Position numbers and translations under genes: made by a program | NCBI GenBank assembly: GCA_007693605.1 | Contig: REDG01000022.1 | Location: forward strand, 1-44,854 | Source of the DNA: Bradymonadales bacterium | GTDB lineage: Bacteria; Bdellovibrionota; UBA2394 | Length of the DNA: 44,854 bases | Direction: 5' to 3' | Part shown: positions 17,164 through 25,842 of the stretch, piece by piece | Layout: every line of letters begins with the position of its first letter | How positions within the stretch are numbered: position 1 is the first letter of the stretch | The notes under the pieces: generated by a model | Databases searched by the model: none | The model's input: the letters and a program-made list of their open reading frames with translations, nothing else | What the model was told of the DNA's origin: nothing

Positions 17164-19902
17164 ATGAAGACTTTCGCAGCCACTTTTCTAATATCTCTCG
17201 GATTTATTTTTGGAAAGAGTCTGTTCGGACAGAGCATTTCGCATATTGAAGTGTTGCCCGAGTCTGAGAGGAGCTTTGTGGAGCTCAGTCTTCCCTTTGC
17301 TGTGGGTGATGATTGGCGAGTCGAGCATTCTCGGCTGGCCGACCGCTTTCTGTCTGCGACGGGTCGATTCGAGGCGGTTCGAGTCAACTGGATCTCTGAG
17401 TCAGAGACCCTTCGGGTTGAGGTCGAGCCACGCGAGTTCTTTGGTCGAGTCTTGTGGAGGGGGGACTACCCACGCAATCGCAGGAGCATACAGAGAAGTT
17501 GTGTTCGGTCTCAAGAGGAGAGACGACTGACCCAGGGTCGACTCAACGAAATGACAAACTGTATTCTCAATCAGTTGAGAGGCAGGGGTTATCTCGACGC
17601 CCAAGTCATCGTGTTCGCAGAGAAGGACAGCTTGATTATCGAGACAATGATTGGAGAGCTCTATCAAGTCTCTCGAGTCTCCTTTGATGGGGCGGGAAAA
17701 TTGAGAACCGGCCTACTTCGAGTACGACTTCGAAATCAAGAGAACCAAGCCTTTTTACCTTATCAGATACAAGAGGACAGCGAGCGAATTCGGGAGTATT
17801 ACCGCGATCGAGGCTATCATATGGCCCAAGTCTATCAGCCGAGCATTCGAATCTCACCAGTCGATCGCCAAGTTGAGCTGGAGTGGCGAATTGAGGAGGG
17901 AAATCGCTATCAAATTGAGATTCTGGGCACTTATCGGTCTCAGGACTTGATCGATCGAATTGTGAAGTCGGGCGACTCCTTGCCAGAGTGGTTTCTCGAT
18001 GAGGTCGAAGAAGAAATTCGGGTTGATCTCATGTCTGAGGGGTTTTTAGATGTTCAGATTCGCAGAGAGGATCGCGAGCGAGGATTTCAAAGAAAACTCA
18101 TTCGATTTTTTGTGGATCGAGGCAGGCAATATCGCCTCTTGCGACCGGAGTGGATTGGCGTAAATGATCTCGAGAGCATTGAGGATATTTATTTCTCAAT
18201 TCCACAGTTTAGAGAGGGTCAACGCTTCCATGAGAGTCAGTTTCGAGAGGATTTTGAAGAGATTTTTTTTCCTGCCCTTGCTGAGCGAGGCTATCTTGAT
18301 GTTCGTGTTCGGGCGGTAGAGTTTTCGGTGGACTCTGATCGGGCGCTGGTAACTCCGTTGATCTATATGACGGAGGGGGAGCCCTTTCGAATTGCCGAGG
18401 CAGAGTTTGAGGGCTTTCCGAAAGTCTTTTTGAGAAGCCAGCAAATGAGGCGACTTCGGTCGGTCATGAGGACGGGCAGAATTTACAACCCGATTTTGGC
18501 GGATCGATATCAGCGAGAACTTGAAGAGTTTTTGAAGTCTGAAGGTTATTTAGACTTAGAGATTGAAAGGTCTCGTGAGCTGACAGAGACGGGGGAGTAT
18601 CATTTTCGATTTGAGTGCAGATCAGGGCCTCGCTATCGAGTGGGTCATGTGATTATTAGTGGACTTCGTCGAACACAGCTTCAAGTGATTCGTCGCGAGC
18701 TGCTGGTAGAGCGGGGAGGCTATTTCCGTCAGGAGGCGGTTGACGATAGCATTTCTCAAGTTCTTCGACTTGGAATCGCCAGAAGTGTGGATATTCAAGT
18801 TCTTGAAAAGTACCCAGAAGAGGGGGAAGTGATCTTGATTGCGAGCATCGAGGAGGCGGCTCGCTTTCGTTTTGAGACGGGCCCGGGCTTCGGAACAGTG
18901 GAGGGACTTCGCGCAGTCTTTCGGGGCACTTATGCCAATATCGGAGGAACGGGTCGAAGGTTAAATTTAGGAGCAAGAGCGAGCCGAAAGCTCTCTGCGA
19001 GAGAGAGACCAGACCCCGAGGAGTTTTTAGATCCGAAGCGGGTTCCATTCATTGAGAGACGAGTTTCTTTGGAATATTTTGAGCCTTCCATTTGGGAGTT
19101 TCCCTTAGATGGTCGGATTGTGATTTCTCATCTTCAAGAGTCTCGCCGTCAGTTTGGCGTCTTGCAGAACTCCGTTACCGGATCGATCGACTGGAGAATC
19201 AATCGTCATTTGTCACTGACTCCGGAATATCGGGTAGAGTACTCAAATCCGTTCAATGTGGAGATTACAGAGGGCGTCGTTGCAAGTGACCCGCAGCCCA
19301 ATCGATTGCATTCCCTAAGGACAATCTTTCGGGCGAATTACCTAGATGACAACTTTAGTCCCGTTCAAGGCTATCGAGGAAATGTACGGGCTGAGTTGTT
19401 TGACTCGAGGCTGGGTGGAGATCTTAACTTTTTAATGATCGAGACGACTCAAGATTTTTTCTATCCCCTTTACAGACCCCTCACTCGAAGGCCGATTGGT
19501 TTTGCGGTTTCGCTCAACGCGGGTTTTTCGTCTGCCTATCGAGACACAGAAGCCGTGCCAGTGGAAAAAAGATTTCGATTGGGCGGTGAGACGACCGTGC
19601 GAGGTTTTGCAGAAGACGGAATACTTTTAGAAGATCGAAATGGTGGAAAGAGTCGATTTTTCTTTCGAAGTGAGTTGAATTTTCCATTGGCAGGCAGTTT
19701 GGATCTTTTGGCCTTTTTTGACGGGGGAAATGTCTATCGAACGAACAAGGATTTTAATCCGATAGACATTCGATTGGGCACGGGCTTTGGCTTTCGCGTG
19801 AACACTCCCGTGGGTCCACTTAAGTTTGGTTACGCGTTTATCATCGCGCCCCGTCCTGGAGAAGATTCAGGACGAATCTACTTCGGAGTTGGGCCAATTT
19901 AG
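17164..19902 (+). CDS. Omp85-family outer-membrane protein (TamA/BamA-like) with about seven POTRA repeats
   Basis: A 912-residue protein with signal peptide (TFLISLGFIFGKSLFG). Residues about 25-565 are periplasmic POTRA-like repeats, the middle ones carrying the typical GYLDAQV-type strand: GRGYLDAQV, DRGYHMAQV, SEGFLDVQI, ERGYLDVRV and SEGYLDLEI. I count about seven repeats, against five in BamA and three in TamA. The C-terminal 340 residues form the 16-strand barrel, with the diagnostic VRGF motif (TTVRGFAEDG). The last residue is Ile, not the usual Phe. Adjacency to tamB suggests a TamA role, but POTRA number alone would not exclude a BamA paralogue. The start has no strong Shine-Dalgarno. 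Confidence 0.88.
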   Translation: MKTFAATFLISLGFIFGKSLFGQSISHIEVLPESERSFVELSLPFAVGDDWRVEHSRLADRFLSATGRFEAVRVNWISESETLRVEVEPREFFGRVLWRGDYPRNRRSIQRSCVRSQEERRLTQGRLNEMTNCILNQLRGRGYLDAQVIVFAEKDSLIIETMIGELYQVSRVSFDGAGKLRTGLLRVRLRNQENQAFLPYQIQEDSERIREYYRDRGYHMAQVYQPSIRISPVDRQVELEWRIEEGNRYQIEILGTYRSQDLIDRIVKSGDSLPEWFLDEVEEEIRVDLMSEGFLDVQIRREDRERGFQRKLIRFFVDRGRQYRLLRPEWIGVNDLESIEDIYFSIPQFREGQRFHESQFREDFEEIFFPALAERGYLDVRVRAVEFSVDSDRALVTPLIYMTEGEPFRIAEAEFEGFPKVFLRSQQMRRLRSVMRTGRIYNPILADRYQRELEEFLKSEGYLDLEIERSRELTETGEYHFRFECRSGPRYRVGHVIISGLRRTQLQVIRRELLVERGGYFRQEAVDDSISQVLRLGIARSVDIQVLEKYPEEGEVILIASIEEAARFRFETGPGFGTVEGLRAVFRGTYANIGGTGRRLNLGARASRKLSARERPDPEEFLDPKRVPFIERRVSLEYFEPSIWEFPLDGRIVISHLQESRRQFGVLQNSVTGSIDWRINRHLSLTPEYRVEYSNPFNVEITEGVVASDPQPNRLHSLRTIFRANYLDDNFSPVQGYRGNVRAELFDSRLGGDLNFLMIETTQDFFYPLYRPLTRRPIGFAVSLNAGFSSAYRDTEAVPVEKRFRLGGETTVRGFAEDGILLEDRNGGKSRFFFRSELNFPLAGSLDLLAFFDGGNVYRTNKDFNPIDIRLGTGFGFRVNTPVGPLKFGYAFIIAPRPGEDSGRIYFGVGPI

Positions 19903-19954
19903 TCTCAATTCGAATTGAAGGATTGAGGGGGGCGCAACTCAACTTGATCGACAC

Positions 19955-20884
19955 TTAGGCTTTTTCATAGAGAAGGCCAATTCTTACCCCCGCGTCGGCG
20001 CAAGTGACCTCTTTCAGAGAAAAGAAATTCATGATGCAGCTTAAGATGCAAAGCCCGCCTCCAAAGACATCAGCCCGTTTGGGTTCGAGGCCCTTTAGGC
20101 TTTGTCTCTCTGGCGTATCTAGAGACATGATGTGATCTCTCCAATACAAGACTCGCTCTAGAGAAATCTTCTGGCCATTCACCAGGTCTCGATCGTAGCG
20201 TTCAAGAGCTTTCTCGACAGCGATCAGGCTGGTCATCGTGCCAGCCACTCCAAAGGCCTCTTGCTTTGACTTGTGAAAAGACTCTTTGATCTCTAAAAGC
20301 CTGGCTGACTTTTCAAACAGATTCAGGACTTCATGGCAGGCATCCTGCAGGCTTTGCGCTCTTTCGAGCCCGAATCTTTGGCTGAGAATGACACAGCCAA
20401 TCTTTTCAGAGGTCTTCAATTCAATTCCTGCCGAAGATCCAAGAACGATTTCAGTGCTGGCCCCGCCAATGTCAAAGACGAGTTTCTTGACCTGGGCGTC
20501 TGGGCTCGGAAATTCAAACTCCACACTTTTAAAAGATAGCTCGGCCTCTCGATCACCCGAGATGAGCTCAATCTCATGCTCAACGGCCTCTTCAAGTTGT
20601 CGCTTAATCTCTAAGCCGTTTCTCGGCAGTCGAAGGCTTTCTGTGGCGACAATCTTCAGATCCTTTTGGGCTGAAAATTGATCAACGATTTTCTTGTAAT
20701 CCCTTAAACAGGTCTTTGCATCTTCAAGTTTCTCATCAGAAATTTTTGAGTTTTCGTGAACACCTTTAATTAAGCCAACCACGCGGGCCTCATCGTGTTG
20801 GAGCTTGACTCTTTCGTTTGGTCTTGGCGCTTCGGCAATGGCCAAAAGAATGGAGTTAGAGCCGATATCAATCGCTGCTTTCAT
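19955..20884 (-). CDS. Ppx/GppA family exopolyphosphatase / guanosine pentaphosphatase
   Basis: An ASKHA-fold phosphatase acting on polyphosphate or pppGpp in the cytoplasm. Phosphate-1 motif AAIDIGSNSILLAIAE starts at residue 3. ATESLRLPRNG, the catalytic-region SGDREAELSF, and phosphate-2 motif LVFDIGGASTEIVLG are all present in order. At 309 residues only the two-lobe catalytic core is present, without the C-terminal HD-like domain of long Ppx enzymes. The frame opens at a TTG (20905), but ATG 20884 sits directly before the first strand, as in the family. It is downstream of tolB after about 100 bp and convergent with the Omp85 gene. Confidence 0.92.
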   Translation of the reverse strand: MKAAIDIGSNSILLAIAEAPRPNERVKLQHDEARVVGLIKGVHENSKISDEKLEDAKTCLRDYKKIVDQFSAQKDLKIVATESLRLPRNGLEIKRQLEEAVEHEIELISGDREAELSFKSVEFEFPSPDAQVKKLVFDIGGASTEIVLGSSAGIELKTSEKIGCVILSQRFGLERAQSLQDACHEVLNLFEKSARLLEIKESFHKSKQEAFGVAGTMTSLIAVEKALERYDRDLVNGQKISLERVLYWRDHIMSLDTPERQSLKGLEPKRADVFGGGLCILSCIMNFFSLKEVTCADAGVRIGLLYEKA

Positions 20885-20985
20885 TTGGCCTATCAGAATA
20901 GACAATCTGAGCTTTAAATGTCACTGAGGGATCTGCCCTGATTGCAATGGGCGGATGTCGCCAAACTCTTGATTTGGGAGTGTCG

Positions 20986-22323
20986 CTAATAGCCCAAGCG
21001 CGGGGACCACGACGGCATCGTGGCCTCCCCGGGCAGATTGGTGATCTTCGTGACCTGAGAGCCGTCGGCCTTCATCACATGAATTTCGTTTCGCCCGCTT
21101 CGTCGAGAGCTAAAGACGACTAGTTGACCGTCCGGGCTCCATGAAGGGGTTTCGTTGTGTCGGGCATCAAAGGTGATCCGAGACATCTGGTTTCCTTCGT
21201 GGTTCATCGAGAAGATGTCGAACTCTCGGTCTACATCCATTCCCTGAAAGAGAATTGTATTCTCTTTGGGATGCCAGGCACATGAATCGTTCAATGTGCC
21301 CACTCGCGTTAGCCTGGTTGATTGAAGGCTTTGAAGCTCCATTCGAAAAACATGCAGTGCCCCCATTCGACCAGAGCTGAAACAGAGAAAGTTGCCGTCC
21401 GGACTAAAGGAGGGAGCCAGATCGATGACTTCTGATCGGCGAGTCAATCGTCTCCGCTCTCTGCCATTCATATCAAGAAGATACAAATCAGACTCGCCGT
21501 CCTTTGACAGGGCGACCACCATTTCTCGTCCGTTGGGGTGCATACTTGGCCCAAGTGCAGAGCCCGGGAAGTTGGTCAATTGGGTGGATCGATTTCTTCT
21601 TCGTTCGAAGCGCCATAGATCCCAGCCCTTGAGGGATGCCGACGAAAATATGATGTTTTGCCCGTCTAAAGTCCAAGTCGGACTGAGGTTGGTTCGATTA
21701 TTTTGGATGAGTGGTTCCGGATTGCGGCCGTTAAAGTCCATGACCCAGATTTCTTTATGTCTCGAATTGGGCGCTTGATAGACGAAAGCGATTTTGGTGG
21801 AGAAGAGGCCGGGCTCTCCGGTGACTTGTTGAACAATGTCATCTCCTAGTTGGTGAGCTAAAACCTCATAGTCAGTTCGACGAGTGGAGTAGGTCTTCTC
21901 AAACAGTTTTCGACCGTCATGAATGCGAAACATCCAGGCTTTTAGACTGGTCTCGTTGTCTCTTTGAGACACGGAAGCTCTCACGACGAACTGGGCCCCA
22001 GTTTGGCGCCAAGGCCCAACTTGTATCTCACCCAGCTCTCCCTTTGTGGCCTCATCCATAATGGCTTCACTGGGAATGACTCGAAAGAGTCTCGAGAAGA
22101 TCAGGTTGGCGGTTAGGCTAGCCTCAAGGTCGGTAGAGACTCGAGTTAAGCCCTCAGACTCTGTTCTGAAGTTTTGAATGGCGATAGGGATGGCGGCCTC
22201 ACGAGCGTCTCTCAACACAATTCCTTGACCGATGGCAGAGCTGCTCATGGTCGAAAGAATGAGTAGGGCTAAGGCAAAAAATTGAGATCGAACCGGAATG
22301 CCGGATTCGATTAGGGGTAGCAT
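20986..22323 (-). CDS. tolB: Tol-Pal system beta-propeller protein TolB
   Basis: TolB is the periplasmic partner of Pal and TolA in outer-membrane constriction during division. The 445-residue product has a signal peptide (FFALALLILSTMSSSAIG), an N-terminal TolB domain (residues about 35-165), and a six-bladed propeller of WD40-like PD40 repeats. Repeat signatures are LSPTWTLDGQNIIFSS, LAPSFSPDGNFLCFSS and TPSWSPDGQLVVFSS. The ATG lies inside the 3' end of the tolA-like gene, overlapping it by 13 bp, which implies translational coupling. Confidence 0.95.
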   Translation of the reverse strand: MLPLIESGIPVRSQFFALALLILSTMSSSAIGQGIVLRDAREAAIPIAIQNFRTESEGLTRVSTDLEASLTANLIFSRLFRVIPSEAIMDEATKGELGEIQVGPWRQTGAQFVVRASVSQRDNETSLKAWMFRIHDGRKLFEKTYSTRRTDYEVLAHQLGDDIVQQVTGEPGLFSTKIAFVYQAPNSRHKEIWVMDFNGRNPEPLIQNNRTNLSPTWTLDGQNIIFSSASLKGWDLWRFERRRNRSTQLTNFPGSALGPSMHPNGREMVVALSKDGESDLYLLDMNGRERRRLTRRSEVIDLAPSFSPDGNFLCFSSGRMGALHVFRMELQSLQSTRLTRVGTLNDSCAWHPKENTILFQGMDVDREFDIFSMNHEGNQMSRITFDARHNETPSWSPDGQLVVFSSRRSGRNEIHVMKADGSQVTKITNLPGEATMPSWSPRLGY

Positions 22324-23126
22324 TGAATGATCTCCTCTTTTCCTGTCAAATCTGCAATCACATCGGGCCCAAAGATCTCTTGGCTAAGAGCCTGTCGAAT
22401 CGCGAGCTCACAGCTTCTATCAAGAATCGCAATCCCCGAGCTTTCCACCAAGCTCAAAGACGCGATCTCGAACTGATTTCCCACACCTACTAGTCTAACC
22501 CGAAAATATCCAAGAGCGGTGGGATGGGTTTCTTTCAGTCGATTTCCTACGGGGAGTTCAAAATGCTTCCTCATAGCCGATTGTAAAGCAAGTAGACTTG
22601 GCCTGGCTTGAATCTGTGCGGTTCCTCCCGTCCCTCGACCCCCCTCTTCTCCATCTTCGATGGTGGGGTAGTTGTCATCTCGTGGCAGCCGATCGGCAAT
22701 GATCCCCTGTTCTTGACGCATTCGATCGATCAAAGCACGCATATCTCTTCTTCGATCTTCCAAATCGGGGGGCTTCGGTGCCTCAGGCTTTGAGGCCTCA
22801 GGGGTCTTGGGTTGGGGTGTTGCCGGTTTAGCTTGAGGAACGGGTCGAGGAGGGCTGGGTTTGGGCATGGCCGTTTGAGGGGCTTGGGTTTCTGTTCGCA
22901 CCTGTGGTGGAGGAAGTTCTGTTCGAGTTTGGCCTCGTCTCATGGCGGTCTCAGTCGGACGATAAATGAGATTCACTTCAACAACGCCAGATAGCTTCAC
23001 CTCCTCGCGAGTGGAGATGAAGCGGGCAATTGAAAATTCCGTTGACCAGACCATCAACACGATCAGCAAGCTGTGCAGGATTAGCGAGATGAGAGCAGCC
23101 TTGGCCATACTTCCTCTATTTTGCAT
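22311..23126 (-). CDS. tolA: TolA/TonB-family energy-transducing protein
   Basis: An inner-membrane protein that couples the TolQR motor to periplasmic partners. One N-terminal helix (AALISLILHSLLIVLMV) carries the SHLS-like ISLILHS signature. A proline/lysine-rich linker follows at residues about 65-120 (PKPSPPRPVPQAKPATP). A small C-terminal TolA/TonB-like domain (residues about 175-271) includes RPSLLALQSAMRKHF and LSLVESSGIAILDRSCE. At 271 residues it is much shorter than E. coli TolA and lacks the long helical domain. Gene order assigns it to tolA. The start could be the ATG at 23126 or the one at 23108, which has AGAGGA close upstream. Confidence 0.85.
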   Translation of the reverse strand: MQNRGSMAKAALISLILHSLLIVLMVWSTEFSIARFISTREEVKLSGVVEVNLIYRPTETAMRRGQTRTELPPPQVRTETQAPQTAMPKPSPPRPVPQAKPATPQPKTPEASKPEAPKPPDLEDRRRDMRALIDRMRQEQGIIADRLPRDDNYPTIEDGEEGGRGTGGTAQIQARPSLLALQSAMRKHFELPVGNRLKETHPTALGYFRVRLVGVGNQFEIASLSLVESSGIAILDRSCELAIRQALSQEIFGPDVIADLTGKEEIIQCYP

Positions 23127-23147
23127 CGAAACGATAAAAACCTGAAA

Positions 23148-23570
23148 TTATTGTCGTGAAGGATCTGTTTCAAAGGCCATTCGAGAAATTCCGGCCTGCT
23201 GAATTCTTGCCATGACCTGTATCACAAAGCCATGAGAAACCTCTTCGTCCGCTCGTATGTAGATCTCTTTTCGATCTCGATTTTCAAAAATTGCTCTAAT
23301 TCGCATGCTCAACTCTTCAAAACTGATCTCCTGACGGCCAATGAACAGCTTTCTGTCCTTCTGTATTGCAAGGATGACGCTTTCCTCTGACGCATCCGAC
23401 TGTTGAGCTTGGGCTTGCGGCAGGTTGATGTCTACGGTGTCATACATCATGGGTGCGGCGATCATGAAGATGATCAACAGAACGAGCATGATGTCTACCA
23501 GGGGAATGATATTGATTTCAGACTCAAGAGAGTCTTCCCCCAGATCTCCGCCCTTTATCTTGGCCCCCAT
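23148..23570 (-). CDS. tolR: Biopolymer transport protein TolR/ExbD
   Basis: TolR completes the proton-driven stator complex with TolQ. The single membrane helix contains the essential aspartate in INIIPLVDIMLVLLIIFM. The periplasmic domain has the expected DINLPQAQ and IYIRADEEVSHGFVI segments. The 140-residue length is normal. It starts directly after tolQ with AAGGA as ribosome site, and the tolA gene follows after 21 bp. Confidence 0.95.
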   Translation of the reverse strand: MGAKIKGGDLGEDSLESEINIIPLVDIMLVLLIIFMIAAPMMYDTVDINLPQAQAQQSDASEESVILAIQKDRKLFIGRQEISFEELSMRIRAIFENRDRKEIYIRADEEVSHGFVIQVMARIQQAGISRMAFETDPSRQ

Positions 23571-24287
23571 CTACAAATTCCTTTTGGCCGTGTTCAAGAA
23601 GGCCGTTGAAAACTGAGTCATCTGTGAGCTTAGAATTCTGATCTTATTGATGAAAAAATTATAAAAAAGAACGGCGGGGATGGCCGCAAAGAGGCCCATG
23701 GCTGTTGCGATAAGGGCTTCGGCAATTCCCGGGGCGACAACCGCGAGATTGCTGGCCCCTGTTGCTCCGATTCCAATAAAGGAGTTCATGATCCCCCAAA
23801 CAGTTCCGAAAAGTCCAATAAAGGGTGCGGCACTGGCTGTATTGGCAAGAAAGGGGACATACTGGCGATACTTTTCTGACTCGGCTTTGGCCGCCTGATC
23901 CAGCGAACGAGCGACATTAGACTCTAAGAGTTCAATCTTTTCATCTCTCGAGAGATCGAGAGCGCTCACTTGCTTGTACTCGTTCATTCCTGTTTCAAAG
24001 ACACGATTCAAGCTAGCATCGGGATGCGCTTTGCTTGCTCTTAAGGCTCCATCAAGAGATCCAGACGCCCAAAAGCTCTCCGAAAAGGCCCTATTCTGCG
24101 CTGCGGCATCTTTCAGCAGCCACCACTTCCAAAAAATGATGGCCCAACTGATGATGGAGGCCAAGAGGAGAATAATCATCACCCCCTGAACGACGAGTCC
24201 AGCCTGCAGAACGAGATCCCAAGGGTTTAACTGTGCCCCCGGAGTTGGGTTTGAGACCAAGAGTGTTGGAAAAAAGCTATTCATCAT
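23571..24287 (-). CDS. tolQ: MotA/TolQ/ExbB proton channel family protein TolQ
   Basis: The three-helix proton channel subunit of the Tol motor in the inner membrane. Helix 1 is VVQGVMIILLLASIISWAI. Helices 2 and 3 are around APFIGLFGTVWGIMNSFIG and APGIAEALIATAMGLFAAIPAV, both classic TolQ/ExbB sequences. The length is 238 residues. This is the first gene of a minus-strand tolQ-tolR-tolA-tolB unit. Its ATG is only 41 bp from the chosen start of the divergent FtsE-like gene, so their promoters must overlap or lie inside the other leader. Confidence 0.95.
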   Translation of the reverse strand: MMNSFFPTLLVSNPTPGAQLNPWDLVLQAGLVVQGVMIILLLASIISWAIIFWKWWLLKDAAAQNRAFSESFWASGSLDGALRASKAHPDASLNRVFETGMNEYKQVSALDLSRDEKIELLESNVARSLDQAAKAESEKYRQYVPFLANTASAAPFIGLFGTVWGIMNSFIGIGATGASNLAVVAPGIAEALIATAMGLFAAIPAVLFYNFFINKIRILSSQMTQFSTAFLNTAKRNL

Positions 24288-24328
24288 ATCTAAATAAAAT
24301 GATTACATTACTAAGAGAGGTTGGCAAA

Positions 24329-25045
24329 TTGCTGTTTCAATTTAAAAAAGTTCACAAATCTTACGGAATTCAAAAAATCTTTCGGGACCTCGACTTCTGT
24401 CTTCAGCGGGGAACCTTCTCGATTCTAACAGGGGCAAGCGGCTCGGGCAAAACAACTTTGTTTCGATTGCTCTGTGGGGTCGAAAAGCCAACTGCAGGGG
24501 AGATTCATTTTTTGGGGCGTCGTCTGGTCGAGCACTCTCCGGTTCATCTGAGGAATATTGGATTTATCTTTCAGAGCCCGAGGGGCCTCTTCGACCGGAC
24601 GGTTTTCGAGAATGTGGCCTTGCCGCTGATGGTGGACAGAGTCCCAAGACCAGAGATCGAGAGCCGAGTGATGGCGTGGTTGGATGACCTCGGCCTGCGT
24701 CATCGCGTCAAATCGAAGTATGGCGACCTTTCAGGGGGAGAGATTCAGAAGCTGGAGTTCGCTCGGGCGATGATTCGTCGCCCGAGACTTGTTTTGGCAG
24801 ATGAGCCAACCGCTCATCTGGATGCGATTCAATCTGACCTCCTTTTGGATATTCTTTGGGAGCACTATCGGAATGGGGCCAGCGTCTTCATTTCGACCCA
24901 TCACCCCCCCAAATTCCACCACCCGTCGATCTTGCGCTACCATATTGAAGATCAACAGATTCGACAGCTTTCTTCTGAGGAGGTTCATATCCCTCGGCTC
25001 GGGGAAGAGAGCTCGGTTCAAAAAAAGTTGGAGCTTGAAAGATGA
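24329..25045 (+). CDS. ftsE: ABC transporter ATP-binding protein, FtsE-like
   Basis: The nucleotide-binding subunit of a two-gene ABC unit. It contains Walker A GASGSGKTT, Q-loop GFIFQSP, signature LSGGEIQKLEFARA, Walker B RLVLADEPTAHLD and H-loop STHH. The frame is open from 24233, overlapping tolQ, and an ATG occurs at 24299. I prefer the TTG at 24329 because GAGAGG lies 8 bases before it and the product then begins LFQFKKVHKSYG, like FtsE. FtsE-FtsX transmits division signals to periplasmic cell-wall hydrolases and does not transport. The following genes (FtsX-like, coiled-coil, Ctp) support this role, but a lipoprotein-release-type transporter cannot be excluded. Confidence 0.82.
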   Translation: MLFQFKKVHKSYGIQKIFRDLDFCLQRGTFSILTGASGSGKTTLFRLLCGVEKPTAGEIHFLGRRLVEHSPVHLRNIGFIFQSPRGLFDRTVFENVALPLMVDRVPRPEIESRVMAWLDDLGLRHRVKSKYGDLSGGEIQKLEFARAMIRRPRLVLADEPTAHLDAIQSDLLLDILWEHYRNGASVFISTHHPPKFHHPSILRYHIEDQQIRQLSSEEVHIPRLGEESSVQKKLELER

Positions 25046-25842
25046 TTGGATTTCGCTTTTTCATTAGAGAGTTTGGCTTAGCCTCGGCATTTATTGCTCT
25101 TGGAGCGCTTCTTTTGATCTGTCTTTGGTTTAGTTTGAGCGTTCAATCAAGCTTTTTGAATGAGTTTCGACAGGATCAATTGAGCCTGATTTTAGATCCG
25201 ACAGAGAAGGAGAGTTTTGAGCAACTCATGAGAGAGGAGTCTGGAGTGCTTCGCTACTCTCTGCAAACAGCCGAAGAAAATCGAGATCGAATTCGCTCCC
25301 TATATCCGGAGCTGGATTCAGTGATCGACTCTATCTCGATTGAGAATTTTCCTGTTTCAGCTTTAGTCATTGTCGAAGACGGAAGAAAAATGATGAGTTT
25401 TTTTGAAACTCGACCTGAACTGATTCAGGCTCAGATGATTCATCAGGCTCCAGACAGCTTGAAGACATTGATTTCAGTGGCGACGACGATCTTCCTGTTT
25501 CTTTGGGTTTTCACTCTCATTCTCTTTCTATACTTTCAACTAGAAGGCGTGGCTCATCGTCAAAGCGCAAAGTGGTCTCTGATGAAGATGTTGGGAGCAA
25601 AGTCTTCACGAATCTTTCTTCCACTTTGGGGGCTTCAGATGACACGGCTTCTGGTGTCTTCTGTTTGTGCTTGTGTCTTGGCCTGGTGGGCCACGAGCTA
25701 CTTATTGAGTTTTTCGAATTGGACTTGGGCAGGCCTGGGGTTGAATTTGTCTCTCGGGTTTATACTTGCGAGTCTTGTTCTTGGCTCCCTTTGTCTATAT
25801 AGCCTCTTCTTGGTTCAGTTTCGCAGGGTTTCGGTATGTTGA
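25042..25842 (+). CDS. ftsX: FtsX-like permease / division protein
   Basis: An inner-membrane protein of 266 residues. It has an N-terminal helix (ASAFIALGALLLICLWFSL), then an extracytoplasmic domain of about 110 residues and three C-terminal helices (VATTIFLFLWVFTLILFLY; LVSSVCACVLAWWATSYLL; LGFILASLVLGSLCLYSLF). This is the FtsX topology. The segment SAKWSLMKMLGAKSSRI matches the conserved cytoplasmic coupling region (KLLGAT-type). The ATG overlaps the stop of the ATPase gene as ATGA, so the pair is translationally coupled. It also overlaps the next gene by 7 bp. Confidence 0.82.
   Translation: MIGFRFFIREFGLASAFIALGALLLICLWFSLSVQSSFLNEFRQDQLSLILDPTEKESFEQLMREESGVLRYSLQTAEENRDRIRSLYPELDSVIDSISIENFPVSALVIVEDGRKMMSFFETRPELIQAQMIHQAPDSLKTLISVATTIFLFLWVFTLILFLYFQLEGVAHRQSAKWSLMKMLGAKSSRIFLPLWGLQMTRLLVSSVCACVLAWWATSYLLSFSNWTWAGLGLNLSLGFILASLVLGSLCLYSLFLVQFRRVSVC

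Noticed and set aside
19906-19917. Palindrome CAATTCGAATTG between the convergent Omp85 and phosphatase genes
   Set aside because: It is a perfect 12-base palindrome but A/T-rich, with no T tract and no second copy noticed, so I do not call it a terminator or an operator.
20906-20985. Terminator between tolB and the phosphatase gene
   Set aside because: A GCCC/GGGC pair with a ten-base loop is present, but there is no T run after it on the minus strand.
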